Positions 51,070 through 63,244 of a DNA stretch of 64,000 bases are shown here, piece after piece. Origin of the DNA: Xylaria sp. FL1777 (lineage: Eukaryota > Ascomycota > Sordariomycetes > Xylariales > Xylariaceae); NCBI GenBank assembly GCA_022578965.1, contig MU400689.1, positions 21,315-85,314 on the forward strand. The letters run 5' to 3'. Every line of letters begins with the position of its first letter. The stretch's first letter is position 1. The translations under genes and the position numbers were made by a program. The notes beneath the pieces were generated by a model. The model had not been told where the DNA came from. It searched no databases and worked only from the letters and a program-made list of their open reading frames with translations.

Positions 51070-53061
51070 ATGCATCATGTTTATTCGATGTCTATTTATT
51101 CTAGGTCCAGCATTGGAAAACTCTTGTCGATGCTAATCCCCTCACGAGTAGCTGGGCCATATTTGGGGTTATTGGCAACGGGCAATGGCCGAAATGCGAC
51201 TCTCCCCGCTAGATCGACCTTTATTAGGACCTGATCCTGTCTGACGATGCATTGTATCCTGCCGAACTCCCGTAATCTAGTTGATTGATATACGGATGTA
51301 CAATAACCGCGGCCCACGCAACGCTCACCTCCATTCACCGTCGTCAGTTCTTCACGACGGTAACCCGGCTTTCGCATCGGCTTTAATCGTTCAATGCACT
51401 TCAGCTCGACAAGTGACCCCGTCCCTCGAGAAGCCCAAGCCTCGCTCAAGGGTCACAACAATTACATAACATAACGGATATTACCACGGAAAAGGCTTAT
51501 TCACACTTCAGGGTTTGTCAAGCCCACCAACAACAGGCATTGAAAATATAGAGAGACCTAGGGTTACCTTTTTGTGATTATGATTCGTTTTCTCTTCTTA
51601 ATCAAAGCAGATGAGTATGAAAGTGAGATCCGAGAGATGATCTTCAAGCGTTTTTACGAGTAATACATAGAACAAAGCCATATACGACCCAAAGCAAATG
51701 CGACGCTCACAAGTTCTCTCTTGAACCTATACCTGGATTTAGCCTCTTCCTGCTGTTGACAGGAAGGGAAGTCTAGCATGGTCTGGTTTGGTTTACTCGG
51801 TAGATAGGATGGGGAGGAACTTGGTTGTGGTTGGGTAGGGGGAAAACATACTACAGGAGCATGCATGTATTCTGCAGATAGCAATAGCGTTAGTATGGGG
51901 CCAGGGGCTTCATGAAGAATCGGAATTACAATCAATTCAATCCCCTTTCTATGTCCATCCGGTACCCCTCATGAGCATCGACAGTATAGATTACATGTCG
52001 GGCATATCACAATGGTATATTATTTCACCTTATATACACCGATCTGGTGGAAAATCATGTACATTAAGGAAGCGAGCAAAAAGCAACGAACGCAAGAGAA
52101 AGGGAACAATAACGGGGTACTTATCGCGATAGATATTATTATATGCATTAGATTAGACCGCTAGTTGCCTCCTGGCTTTAATTATTGGCGCAGGGCTCTT
52201 CTATCTATCTTGTCCCAGACTAAATCAATGGTGTTTTTACCTTGGAGATATAAAAGGAGGTGCTTAGGCAAGTTTATTACGATTCTCGGTTTAGCACTTT
52301 CAAGTCGTGTAATTACATAAAGACACAAGTGAGAAAAGCAGTCTTGTTTGCAAGCGAAGACCGAGGGATTACAGCCCCTCGAAGCAGTTTTTATTGGGTT
52401 TTTATATCTGGAAGTTCCTCTAGATACACCTTGATTCGTCCTGCACAAGTCTGATGGCACAACACCTTGAATCGCAAGCCAACCTAAACAAGAGCCACTC
52501 TATAGTCTACTTTAAAAAGTGAACCAGGGCATCTCAAAACCATCCGTATCTTTGCCGGGTTATTACCGGTTCCTCATTAGAAATCATAGAAATTATTACC
52601 AGCCATTCCCTGCTTGCCAACCAGAATACTGTAGATTTCTGTTGAGTCGACTAACCAATCTGCCAGTCGTTTTAAGTTGCATTGAAACTATGCAGCTTTG
52701 CTGTTTGTTTTTGATCCGTTTTTTTTTTTTTTGTAGTTTTGTGTTCGAGGGGAGAGAGTGTGATCGTCGTGTTGGATCGACATTTCCCCCACTCATTGCT
52801 TATCATTGCTGTAGGACCGAGACGTATGATAAATAGGTTTAATGGTAGAGGAAGGACTAGTGTCAATACCCGTACTGGAAAGGTACTGTGATGTTAGTCT
52901 CAACACAGCTCAAGTGATTGATTTTAGATGCCTCGATCATATTGCCCAAAACATGATACTAGTTATACAGGCGGTCATATGCTGTCTCAACCGGCGGCAG
53001 CAGCAGAGTGTTGTCGTTTCGCGGGTGGTGGGTGACCCTAAATTGCAGATTAGCAAGTTCC
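51070..53061. other. intergenic, tail-to-tail
   Basis: Between ITC1 and the poly(A) polymerase gene. A minus-strand frame of about 117 codons at 51096-51449 looks partly protein-like (ends KYGPATREGISIDKSFPMLDLE) but has no ATG and no extension upstream, so it is not called as a gene. The rest has short frames only. Confidence 0.45.
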
Positions 53062-55143
53062 TCACCAGATTACCGGACCGTCCTTGATTATCTAGCAGGA
53101 GTTGAAATGTCAGATATCCCATCATCATTGCCCTACATACTTCGGTTGGTGCGTTACGCTTCCTCTGAGTCACTGGCGCTGTGCCGTTCGCGGCTGGTTT
53201 CCTAAGCAGCCGGGTAGGTCTAACCTCGCCGGGTTCAAATACGTCCTCGGGTAGAAAGATACTAGAAGGGCTAAGCAATTGTTCATTCACCATGCTTGAA
53301 CTGACTTACTTCTTCACGTGCTGTACACTCAGGGAGTTGAGTTCGGCGGAAAACTTCTCCCACTCGCTACACATCTGCTTGAAGGTATTGACCTGCCAAG
53401 ATAAATCTAGGGATTTGGCACCTGACGAATTATCAGAGCTCGGGTTAGGAATCCTGATCAAGAATGACAGCTAACAATTGTTTCCAGAAGCCAGGAGTCC
53501 AGGCAGGGAGTAATACATACCTTCGGCAAGCTCCAGGCCAATATAGTGGGTAGTAGTATACGTTCTTCTCGATCGAGTGGCTTCTTCGACCTTACCCTTT
53601 GGATCTTGGGTGTCAGCATTGCCATTAACACCACTCTCCTGTTTCGCCACAGTGCCGTCGACAGAGTCTTCTTCGTCTTTGACCACGTAGAGTAGACTGC
53701 CGTTCTGGACCTGTGCGCTCTCTTCATCAGTCTTGGTAAGGTGCTGCCGCTCGAATCCTTTATTAAAAGGACGGGCTAGGGCAACTGAAGCGTGGCGTTC
53801 TAGTTCGCCAACTAGAATGCGGACTTTGGATTCAACAAAGCCAGACCAAACCTTGTGGGCTTCTTTGGAAGTGCTCGTGGCAATGACTGCGAGATAGTAT
53901 TTGTGGTCTTGTGTGAAAAAGGTGTGCTTGACAAATAAGTCTTTCCACGGGAGGTCCGAGCCTAGTATCTTATCGGTGAGTTCAACACCGCGTTCAAGTT
54001 CTCGTTGTATTATGGTCTTGGTAGACTTAGTAATATTAAAGGTAGCACACATCTGAGGGTATGCAGGGGTGATGACAGGCATCAGGTGAAAGCTGTCGCT
54101 CTTGTAAATCTAAGGAGCCGTGTCAGAGGGCTAATCAATGAACGGACACGGGGTGCGTGTGGACAGGACTGACTGACCTTTGGATTCCAGACACGCACGT
54201 TTAACGGGCCATCTTCCATATGTTTGAGCTGTACAGGTATCGGCCATGGCCACCCCTTCATAACTAGGAAGAACTTAGCGACAATGGTGGCACTCGTCGC
54301 TTTGGGATAGAGTTGGCAGACGCGGGCTACCATCATGGCCCATACGACTCCTCCGGGAAAGCCAATGATATTCGCGTAGATGGCACGACGCTGAGCCCAC
54401 AGCTTAATAGCACGTAAAGCGGTTCGAAAAGTGCTTTGTTCGGGTACGAGGTTGAGGATCTCCCTAGTGACACGGGTCCCGTTGAGAGACCTCAGCTCCC
54501 GATCATCCAGACCGCGCAAGTACTCGTTGCTGGTCAGTTGTAGCTGATTGTGTGGTGGAAACTGGGTCAGGGTGGCGATCCTGGAAAAGATGAGGTCGAT
54601 GCTGATGCCCCAGTACTCGAACTTGATGATGGGCACAAAGGCGTCCTCGACAGCGGTCAGGTTAGTGATGGCGCCAGGCGGTGCCATCTCCTTGAGGAGG
54701 TCGGGAAAGTATTTAAAGTAGTCGTCGCGGGAGACATAGCGAGGAGCGGTGACGAGCGTGTCGATATCGGAGCCTGGGCCGTAGACACCCAAGCAGAAGC
54801 TGCCGTAGGTGAAGACCTCACCTCGTGCATCTCGGATGAGAACCTCGTTGTGCGGCTCTTTCGCTCGAGCAACCTTGCGGACAAACTCGTCGGCAATACG
54901 CTGTAGATCATTGACGACCTTCTCTCTAGATCACCGAAGGGAACTGTCAGCGAAGACCAGCCAGCACACGGACAAGGGCGGTGACGTGTATGCACACCTC
55001 TTCTTAGACTCTGAGGCGGTTTCAAACGTGTTTTGACGTCTCAACTCTTCGAGGAGCTGGGTGGTAGAATGGGATTCGGCGGGAGTCGGGAGAGCCGAAG
55101 AGATGGGCTTCGTGATGCCCCAAGTTTTCTCCACGGGTTCCAT
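53062..55143 (-). CDS. PAP1: poly(A) polymerase Pap1
   Basis: Six exons on the minus strand: 55143-54998, 54925-54178, 54109-53521, 53421-53310, 53270-53141 and 53082-53062, for 581 residues. The nucleotidyltransferase domain has YGSFCLGVYGPGSDIDTLV with catalytic Asp102 and Asp104, and Asp159 in GISIDLIF. The central domain follows (RAIKLWAQRRAIYANIIGFPGGVVWAMM), then the RNA-binding domain (MPVITPAYPQMCATFNIT, WSGFVESKVRILVGELERH). It adds poly(A) tails after cleavage of pre-mRNA in the nucleus. The 3 prime end is less certain. The fourth intron is only 39 nt (53309-53271), or 48 nt with a second acceptor at 53262 in the same frame, and the last exon would add only six codons and a stop (DGPVIW). 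Confidence 0.93.
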
Positions 55144-56693
55144 TGGGATGCGGCTGTATCGTGTGCGCGGGTGCCGGTCGTTGCTCGACGAAGTGGGCGG
55201 GAGCAGTACGTGGGTATACCGGTAGGGTGGGTTCGATGGCAGCGGACTCGGGGAGGATCGTGGAATCGCGGAGTCGTGGGATCAGGGGGCAAGGAGCGAA
55301 CAGCGAGCAACAGCGAGTAACGAGAGTCGGGGACGTGTCGTGAGACAGAGGGGGTCCCCCAGGTTGATCCCTTGGTGGCTGGTTGGTAAGTTGGCTGGCT
55401 GGCTGGCTGAATGGATGGATCGATGGATGGATAGAGCGATCGATTGATGGTGAAGGTGATGGTGATGGTGATGAAGACGAAGACGTATTTTTTAAGAAAA
55501 AAAAAGGAAAAGACCGCTACGATGCAAGTGATGCCATGTCATTCAAATATGCTGCCATATGCTGTATGCCGTAATATCCTGTACACCGTAACCCTGTATC
55601 CTGGATCCTGTATTCTGGATCCTGTATCCTGTAGAGCTGATTATGAAGTGGAAGTGGGAACGGAGGTGGAAGTGGAAGTGGAAGTGGAAGTGGAAGTGGA
55701 AGTGGAAGTGGAAGTGGAACTGGATGTGGGAGTGGATGTGCCGGCTGTGCTGGATTGGAGTCGACAAAACACCACCGAGGCCCGCCGCGAGAGCAGAGAT
55801 TGCCACGCAGCCCGACACGGTATCGATGTGGTGGGATGTGATGGGTGTGGTGAACGGGGGTATGTGGAATGGAGTAGGCGAGGTGGAAGCTGTCTTGTTT
55901 GGTGTTGCGTCCTGACCGGGCTGGCTTGTAGGAAGAAGAGAAAGGCAGACGGTCCCGGACGTTGAGCGAGTTGAGCGAGCTGAGCGAGTATAAGTCAATC
56001 AAATAAAAATAGATAAGATGCGGTAAAGTACCACAGTACCCTTTGTTACTGCCAGTCGTGAGCGTACCTACATGCTACATGGATGACCTATATGTAGGTA
56101 CGTAGGTACATAAGTACCTTGGGTAGTAGGTAGAAGTTGTTTGTGGGGCTTCCATGTTTAACTTATGGTGTAGGTGTAGGTAGTACCCACTAAGTACAGT
56201 ACAGTACGTAGAATGTAATATATACGAAGTAAGTATCTTAGGTATAACAACAGCAGTCAAAACCCAGGTACAAAACCTGACTTGATACTAGGCAGGCAGT
56301 ACAACTTCACTGGATACGACATATCATCAACTAACCCCCTACTACACTCCAATTCATATGCTTCGAAGAGCCCAGACTGCTATCTTTATTATTGGTTCCC
56401 TGTGCCTTTTGGTTGCGAGAATACGGATTACTAACTTGTGTAATAAAGCTGAGATTTTTCTTGCAAAACTTCATGTAAGACAGTCAACTCCCAGAAAATA
56501 CAATGCTGTGTCAAATCCCTTGCTTAGAGAAAAGGTGATAAGCTCACACCCAACACCAAAATCCAATGTCCCTAATGCTATAAGTGGTATAATTAAGGCT
56601 GTGGAGCAGAATAGCCAGCACAGAACGGGGAGAATGAGAAGAGGGGGAAATACAAATAAAAACAAAACCACCCTCGCATCCTATGCTTCATCC
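55144..56693. other. intergenic, PAP1 upstream region
   Basis: Upstream of PAP1 and downstream of the septin-like gene, both on the minus strand. It contains GGCTGGCTGG and GGATGGAT runs (55385-55440), GGTGAT repeats (55448-55475), CTGTATCCTGGATC direct repeats (55590-55634), the GGAAGT array and TACC motifs (56085-56195). Frames through the array (Glu-Val, Lys-Trp, His-Phe repeats) are repeat artefacts. Confidence 0.6.
55661..55720. repeat. (GGAAGT)n hexanucleotide array
   Basis: Roughly nine near-perfect tandem copies of GTGGAA. About 520 bases upstream of the PAP1 start on the minus strand. Confidence 0.92.
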
Positions 56694-58854
56694 CTAGAAC
56701 CTCACCCATCCATCAACCAACTCTATAGCTTTCGTGGGCCAGCCATGCCTGGATACCCACAGCACGAGACCAACCATGCCCAAGCTGCCCAATACTTCTA
56801 CAGCCATCCAGCTCTTGATTTTCAGATCGGCTGCCATCTGAAGTAAGCCCAACGGGTCCTGGTGTTGCCGAGTCTTTGACGACGCATGTCGTTTACTGCT
56901 TGTGCCTCTTCGTCTTCTATTACGCGTCTCCCTCAGCTTGGTCGCTGCTACTAGAGCGCCGTCTTGCACACACTCGTGCAGTTTCTCCGTGAGCCAGACT
57001 GCTCGCTCGCTGCGGGCAAGAGTCTCGTATCGCAGTCTCTCGATTACCAAGCATCGCTGCAGCTCGGAAGCCCAATCTGCCACTTCGGCCTGCGCCATGC
57101 CATCACCTTGGTGTAGACCGGGACGTCTCGCAAGCGATAAAGATAGCTGCTGTAGGACCAATGGATAGTCCGGTGAGGGAACGGGAGGAGTGAGTGGTCT
57201 GTATAGATCACAGGGTCGCCGTGGTGTCAACTCCCGCCACTGTAGGTATTTCTTAGCTGCTGAGTGCCGAAGCCACGCTGCTCCGTCAAGACTGAAGATT
57301 TTCTCTACAAGGAAGGCAAGATCTGTCGGTATCAGTGGTTGGACGTAATCAGGGCTCATAAGCAGGCTGGCATCCATCATATCGTGGTCAGACACCGTCG
57401 CACTGGAGGCAGTGTAAGGGATGGATGGTATGGACGATTCCAGTTTCTCCTGGGTCGCCGTAGTTGTGAAACTGAAGGATTGAATACCAGCACCCCCAAG
57501 CTGTCCCGCTATTTCCTGTTTACAAGCTGCGATTCGTTCCTCGGAGAGCAATTCAGCACGGGTTAAGACGGGAATTACATTCGTTAGAGGTATGAGACGG
57601 CGAATATATTCGAGATCGGCCGCCTTTAGGGCTTCAACGTCTATTAGATATTTGTTTCCCCCGATTCTGATGCTATGACTTACTGTGCGATATAAGATAG
57701 AGGACAGCATCTACTTGGCAGCCTCCGCTCCCCCCAAGTATATTAATCAACTCCAAGTCACTTAAGTCATCCGATGACACTTTTTTCAGGTGGGACTCGA
57801 TGTAGTCAACACAAGGAATTATTGTCTCCATTACCTGGGCGAGTCAGTGCTTAGTCTCGTCAACGACAGGCGAACAACATACCGATGATCCACGACCGTA
57901 TCCCGGCGTATCAACAAAGCAGATGTTGCGTTCTAGTACATTGTCTCCGAGTCTCTTCCGCTTGTGAGACACGCCGGGGGCGTCTAGCTCTCGCCACCAT
58001 TCAGGGAAGGGTTTTGTACTGGCGTGAACTTCAGAAATGGTAGTCGTTGACAGGGACTCTCTTCTTGATGTGGCCATGTCAGGTCGTAAGGCTTTATTAA
58101 ATCCACTCAGTGGAGGAATCGGGTCTACATGTACGATATGATGGCAGATTTGGACGATCGCTTTCAGTAAAGATGTTTTGCCAACGCCTTTAGACACGAA
58201 CGGTTAGAAGAGCGACAGTGGCAGACAATAAAGGGACATACCGGAATCGCCGGCAAGAAGGATCTTTAACCGTCCGAGATTCTTGCCGGTCTCAGTGAAG
58301 GGGCGACGGCTCGGCATCATAATACTGGGCATAACAAGCTGAGGAGCACTACCACTGTCTAGCATACTCGGGGCAGAGGCAGGCTCGCTAGCGGACTCCC
58401 GGTCGTAGTTGGCAGCACGGTCTGAGAGTGAGCTAGTAAAGGAGTTCCTCCGCGATGAAGAACTACTGCCGGCAGAGCCGACACAAGATGGACCGAGCAT
58501 GATGGGTGTGAGCGGGCGCGATACGGAGGATGGCTGGGCCTGTGATGGGAGTGAGACAGGACTCTGGGAGAAGAAGGAAGCCCTTGAGGACGAGGAGCAC
58601 GAAGGTTCATCGTCTCTCTGGTGGCCTCGATCATCTGTCCGAGGCTGCTCGATAACCTTTTTCGAGCCCCTGAAGTGGGGGGGTACTGCTGATCGACCCC
58701 GGTGGGAATCAAGCGAGGCCTCGTCGGTAATGAAGAAGGACATGTGACTATTAGATGCTGAGGTGGTGGTCAAAGGGGCATCTCGGTCCAGGAGTCTGGC
58801 AGCACGCTGTCGCTGACGGCCGGCCCAGGTGTCATCACCATGCAGCGGTCGCAT
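56694..58854 (-). CDS. septin-type GTPase with C-terminal membrane segment
   Basis: Four exons on the minus strand: 58854-58242, 58187-57883, 57834-57684 and 57640-56694, for 671 residues. A Ser-rich, probably disordered region of about 190 residues precedes a septin-type G domain. The P-loop is GDSGVGKTS (about 202-210), rebuilt across the first intron. G3 is DTPGYGRGSS, QVDAVLYLIS is the septin beta strand, and LEYIRRLIPLTNVIPVL leads to the G4 site. G4 reads TRAE (383-386) where septins have AKAD. The C-terminus has no coiled coil. It ends with a basic Arg-rich segment and one hydrophobic stretch (WMAVEVLGSLGMVGLVLWV), suggesting a tail anchor. It is therefore a divergent septin-family GTPase, not one of the four core septins. 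An upstream in-frame ATG at 58923 is less likely, because it adds a repeat-encoded Ser-Leu stretch. Confidence 0.85.
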
Positions 58855-59903
58855 AGTGTAGGCAGGCGAAAGAGAGAAAGAGAGAGAAAGAGAAAAAGAG
58901 TCTCTATCCCATAGGCAATGCAATATTCGTATGGATGGACTAGCAAAGACGGCCTCCGGAAGCTAGGTTATAGTTGATACCAAGGATGAGACGATGCAAC
59001 AAACACATTTAACAATAAACTACTGGTATAGCGAGCTGATTATGATTTGGGTTGAATCAAGGCGAGGCAAAGGCCGGAAATCAAGCAGAAGCGTTTAACA
59101 CTGCCTGTGCAGACTATGTCGGCGCCATCGAGTAATGGATCGATGGGAAATTAAATGCACATGTGCTCGTACGATGATGTCTCGATAGCTGGTATGGAAA
59201 ACACGTACTGTAGATACCTACATAGTAGAAGACATTTGGGAGGGAGGAGCGTTGAGAGAGGATGCGGGTGAGGTGGGGGCAGCCATATGCAGTACTGCGC
59301 ACCTAGGTAAGTATGTATGTAGGTAGACCCCGCATCATCAGACTGGCACAGTGTGCACAGTATGTACGCCGCGCTCCGTTAAGTAGATACCTAGATAACG
59401 TACGCAGTACACTGTACATGTAGGGGTAGGTACAGAGGTAGCTTCCAAGCTGATGCTTACAGTACTTACCCCACAACACGAACCTCCCCCCGTGCAACAG
59501 GGAACAGCCCTTCCTCTACATGTAGTGGGTACATGTAGTAGGTACATGTAGTAGGTACGTAGACGCGCGCTACCACAGCTTCATTAGGAATAGCCCGGAA
59601 TTGCCCCTCCCTTCAACATTGTTAGGTGTTGACCTGGAGCTAGACCTCCAAGCATTTGCATCCCACCCTCTACTGCAGTTTTCAAAAAACCTCTCCTGTC
59701 TCAGTCCTGAGCACCGGTCTTTGTGATTGCTCTTTATAGCCTCTATCCCGTGCTCCGTGCTTGGCGTCCCGCTCGTCTCTGACTACCAACCTAACCCCAA
59801 TATTTGGATTGCGTCCCCCACAACGTCACGAGTGAGCTGGTGAGAAGTGTCGGCCCAAGATTAAGTCCCTGATACATACCGGCCAGAAGATCACCTCATC
59901 GTC
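58855..59903. other. divergent promoter region
   Basis: About 1.05 kb between the septin-like gene (-) and PHO85 (+). It holds a GA-rich run (58868-58900) in the septin-like leader and TACC/GTAC motifs with ACATGTAGTAGGTACATGTAG direct repeats at 59515-59560. No gene recognised. Confidence 0.6.
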
Positions 59904-60909
59904 ATGGACGCCAAGCGGCATCCGAGCTCCTTTCAGCAGCTCGAGAAGCTGGGAGAGGGCACCTACGCCACCGTATGTATCTCATGCCCAAGGCTGTCGG
60001 TCGGGCTGCCAGGACTATCCGAACTATCCACCTCTTCATTGCGCTTCTGACGTCTGTATGTCTTCTTAGGTTTTCAAGGGCCGCAACCGGCAGACCGGTG
60101 AACTAGTTGCCCTCAAAGAAATCCACCTCGACTCGGAAGAGGGCACACCTTCTACCGCCATCCGCGAGATTTCCTTGATGAAGGAGCTGAAGCACGAGAA
60201 TATCGTTGCTCTTCACGATGTCATCCATACCGAAAACAAGCTTATGCTGGTTTTCGAATTCATGGACGGCGATCTGAAAAAGTATATGGATACCCACGGC
60301 GAACGAGGCGCTTTAAAGCCGATGACCATTAAATCCTTCATGTATCAGCTTCTCAAGGGCATTGACTTCTGCCATCAGAACCGTGTTCTTCATCGAGATT
60401 TGAAGCCTCAGAATCTCCTAATTAACGGCAAAGGTGCTCTCAAGCTGGGTGATTTCGGCCTAGCGCGTGCCTTCGGCATTCCCGTCAATACTTTCTCCAA
60501 CGAAGTCGTCACCCTGTGGTATCGCGCTCCCGACGTCTTGTTGGGCAGCAGGACATACAACACCAGCATCGACATATGGTCTGCTGGCTGTATCATGGCT
60601 GAGATGTACACGGGTCGCCCTCTGTTTCCCGGCACGACCAATGAGGACCAAATCATCCGTATCTTTCGCATCATGGGGACACCCACCGAACGCACGTGGC
60701 CCGGTATCACAAATTTCCCCGAATATAAACCGACATTCCAGCTGTATGCAACCCAGGACCTCCGGGTGATTCTGCCGCAGATTGACCACCTCGGCATTGA
60801 TCTCTTGAGTCGAATGCTTGTTCTTCGCCCAGAAAACCGCATCAGTGCCCACGAGGCCTTGCAGCATCCTTGGTTTTCCGACCTGCTCATGCAACAACAT
60901 CAAATGCAA

Positions 60910-60950
<41 letters not shown>

Positions 60951-61041
60951 ACAACAACAACAGCCAGCTATACACCCTCAATCCAGAGGATACGTGCCGC
61001 AGGCGGTGCCCCCTCAAGGTTCGTATGATTCAGGATATTAG
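59904..61041 (+). CDS. PHO85: cyclin-dependent kinase Pho85 (PhoA/PhoB type)
   Basis: Exon 1 is 59904-59972, a 97-nt intron is 59973-60069 (GTATGT...CTTAG), and exon 2 is 60070-61041, for 346 residues. The intron splits the glycine loop [11 protein letters not shown]. The ATP Lys is Lys39. The cyclin-binding helix reads PSTAIRE (50-56), the catalytic loop is HRDLKPQN (Asp133), DFG is near 151, and the activation segment has [16 protein letters not shown] with no activating Thr, as in Pho85. Pho85 with its cyclins controls the phosphate response, glycogen, cell cycle and polarity. After the kinase domain comes a tail with 19 consecutive Gln encoded by CAA/CAG (60907-60963), then a Pro/Gly/Tyr-rich end. 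The tail length is likely to vary between strains. Confidence 0.96.
60907..60963 (+). repeat. CAA/CAG polyglutamine microsatellite
   Basis: Nineteen Gln codons, mostly alternating CAA and CAG, inside the PHO85 coding exon and in frame. Confidence 0.93.
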
Positions 61042-61498
61042 TAGTTAAGGACATCCGAATACTTAGGAAGATCTGGTTCTTCAGATGGCGGCGTTGTATC
61101 TTGGATGCTAGAGAAGGGGCCATGACGCCTCATTTCTGCATTAAAGATGATTCTGAGTTCGTCGGGTGGTTAATCACTTAAAGAGTGTTTTCTGCTCGTC
61201 TAGAGTCTAGAGCGACTCATACACGGGAAATCTGTTTAGCTGATGGCCAAGCAAACGGGAGGGGTGTTGGGGTGTCGACTAGGCTTGTCATGGACTATTT
61301 TATATTGCATTTACAGGTTGCGAGCGGAAAGGTTTCTCTTAATAATCAATACTTTTTCTCCTCTATCCCTGTTCAGATAATTATACCCGCATGCGAGCGT
61401 CTCTTGAAAAAAGCTAGCAGGCAGAGGACTTATCCCTATCTCATACCTTTCTCATAAAACATCACTCACCAATTTATGATCGCTCGATATCCACTCAA
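61042..61498. other. intergenic, tail-to-tail
   Basis: The 457 bases between PHO85 and the tafazzin gene contain only the two 3 prime regions. Nothing else seen. Confidence 0.6.
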
Positions 61499-62787
61499 TC
61501 ATTGTCTCTTGTTGACTAAACTGTCATCAACATTACTCTTGAACCTATCCTTTGCGGGCTCCCTTCTCCATGTTTCGGCTAGCTCGAAACCACAAGGCTC
61601 CTCATCGGGATAACCTAGACTCCTCCGGACTTTTAAGACTTCCTCCCGCACTCTCCTAGCGACCTCGATCCTTAACCTCACAGCCTCTTCTCCATATTTG
61701 AGTTCGTTTGACAGTTCCCCCAAAACTTGCGGCATCTGGATTTTCGATTGCTCTTGCCTTACCAGTTCCTGCCATCGCGCACGTAGATCTCCAAAGATCT
61801 TTTCTGTGTCGACAAGCTCGCCGAATGCAACTCTGAGCCGGACGCCGCAGCGGGGAAGAAAGCGTGGCCAGCCCCTGTTCTCGGGCATCATATGTTGCGT
61901 ACCGTCGATAAAGATGGGTAAGACGTCGGGAATAGGCTCGCTCTCTAGGATCATGCGCGATACCCCCCACTTAAAATATCGCATGAACATGTTCGGATGT
62001 TGGTGGACACATGCTTCGGGGAAGACATGGACCCAGCTGTGTCGATTCTCCGCGTAGATGGGAGGCAAGCCTGAGATGCCCACTCCATCCACTAATGCTC
62101 TCCTAGAGGGGGCCGACAGTAGCCTAATGGCCTGTGGCACGGTGGGCTGGAAAAGTCCGCCGTGAGGCGAGTACTGAAGTCGATGTGTGGGCAGTACTTG
62201 ACCGGCGGAAAAGAATGCACTGAAGAGGCTGCGACAAGAGATTAGTTTGATAAAAAAAGTCATAGAGTGAGCGGGATCAGAAATTTCTTACCTATTCTTA
62301 AAACATATGTCCTGAGCCCCCAGACCCCAGCGATGGTTGGAAGGATTAAAGGCGTGCCCAAAGGGCAGCACCCCCCACATGATAGGATCGTCAGATCTGG
62401 TGTGATCCGAATGAACTCGTCAGACTCAAACTTTAGTGGGCAGACAGATAGACACAAGAACTACTAGCAACGTACACGCTCACGTGGTTACAGACTAGGT
62501 GAGGCTCGATGTTAGCGGCTGACTGGCCACCAGGAAGGGACCATGAAGAGGGCAAGAGGCTCACCGGTAAGAAGACCTCTCTGCCTCTTGTCGGCGTCTT
62601 TCCGCTTGTCCAAGATGTCGAGGAACCCCCGCAGGCCCGTGACTTCGACCGAGTTGAGACCGTATATGAAGACCCGTGATAGTGAGGCGGTTAGGCCCAT
62701 GATTAGAGACGATGTCACGCGTCTTGGGAGACTTGGCCGTGCCTGCAGCGGCTTATTCGACGAAGCCGAAGATGTTTTCAACGCCAT
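61499..62787 (-). CDS. TAZ1: tafazzin, cardiolipin-remodelling acyltransferase
   Basis: Four exons on the minus strand: 62787-62565, 62494-62476, 62396-62292 and 62228-61499. All are in phase, for 358 residues. Exon 2 is a 19-nt micro-exon carrying most of the acyltransferase motif. After splicing the motif reads NHVSVSDDP, with the HX4D pair His78 and Asp83. PFGHAFNPSNHRWGLGAQDICFKN follows in overlapping blocks, then the conserved FPE motif (HVFPEA, about 185-187) and GTQHMMPENRG. Tafazzin is a mitochondrial phospholipid-lysophospholipid transacylase that remodels cardiolipin. An N-terminal stretch of about 20 basic, Ser-rich residues precedes the first membrane-associated helix (SSLIMGLTASLSRVFIYGLN). 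The C-terminal part is charged and helical. Confidence 0.93.
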
Positions 62788-63244
62788 TGTTGATATTGGA
62801 GAGGTTATGAGAGAGTTTATGGGGATATGGGATTCTTTTATAAGATCATGAGCTTAGCATGTCGCTCACTCATTTTATCCATCCGCTCTTAGACACTCAG
62901 ACACTGAGATTGCTAGAACAGAAAAGAATGACACAGCACACACACCAAAGAAGGGGAAGAAAATGCAATGAATTATACAATACTCGCATGGAAAAACTAC
63001 ATATCGAATTGACGATGAAAATGGATCAATTTAGCCCCAGGATTAGTTGATAGGGTGGTTGCTTGCTCTTGTTAGAATACCTAGGTACCTAGGTGCTGAG
63101 TAAGCTGAGCTTGCCAAGATTTTTACAGGTACCTTTCCTACATGTATATTTTGGTTATCTAGGTTAGGTAGGTGCTTGCATGTGGCTTCTAGGCAGCACA
63201 GGCCATAGTGTATACTGTGCAACAGTTGCTATGCAAGAACCTAA
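62788..63244. other. tafazzin upstream region and island edge
   Basis: Short promoter region of the tafazzin gene with ACCTAGGTACCTAGGT (63080-63094) and GGTTAGGTAGGT (63162-63173) motifs. Normal composition ends near 63245. Confidence 0.55.

Noticed and set aside
55444..56002. Glu-Val, Lys-Trp and His-Phe repeat frames
   Set aside because: Translations of the GGAAGT and GGTGAT arrays.
63155..63175. Telomere-like GGTTAGGTAGG
   Set aside because: Not a TTAGGG array; it belongs to the TACC/GGTA intergenic motif family.
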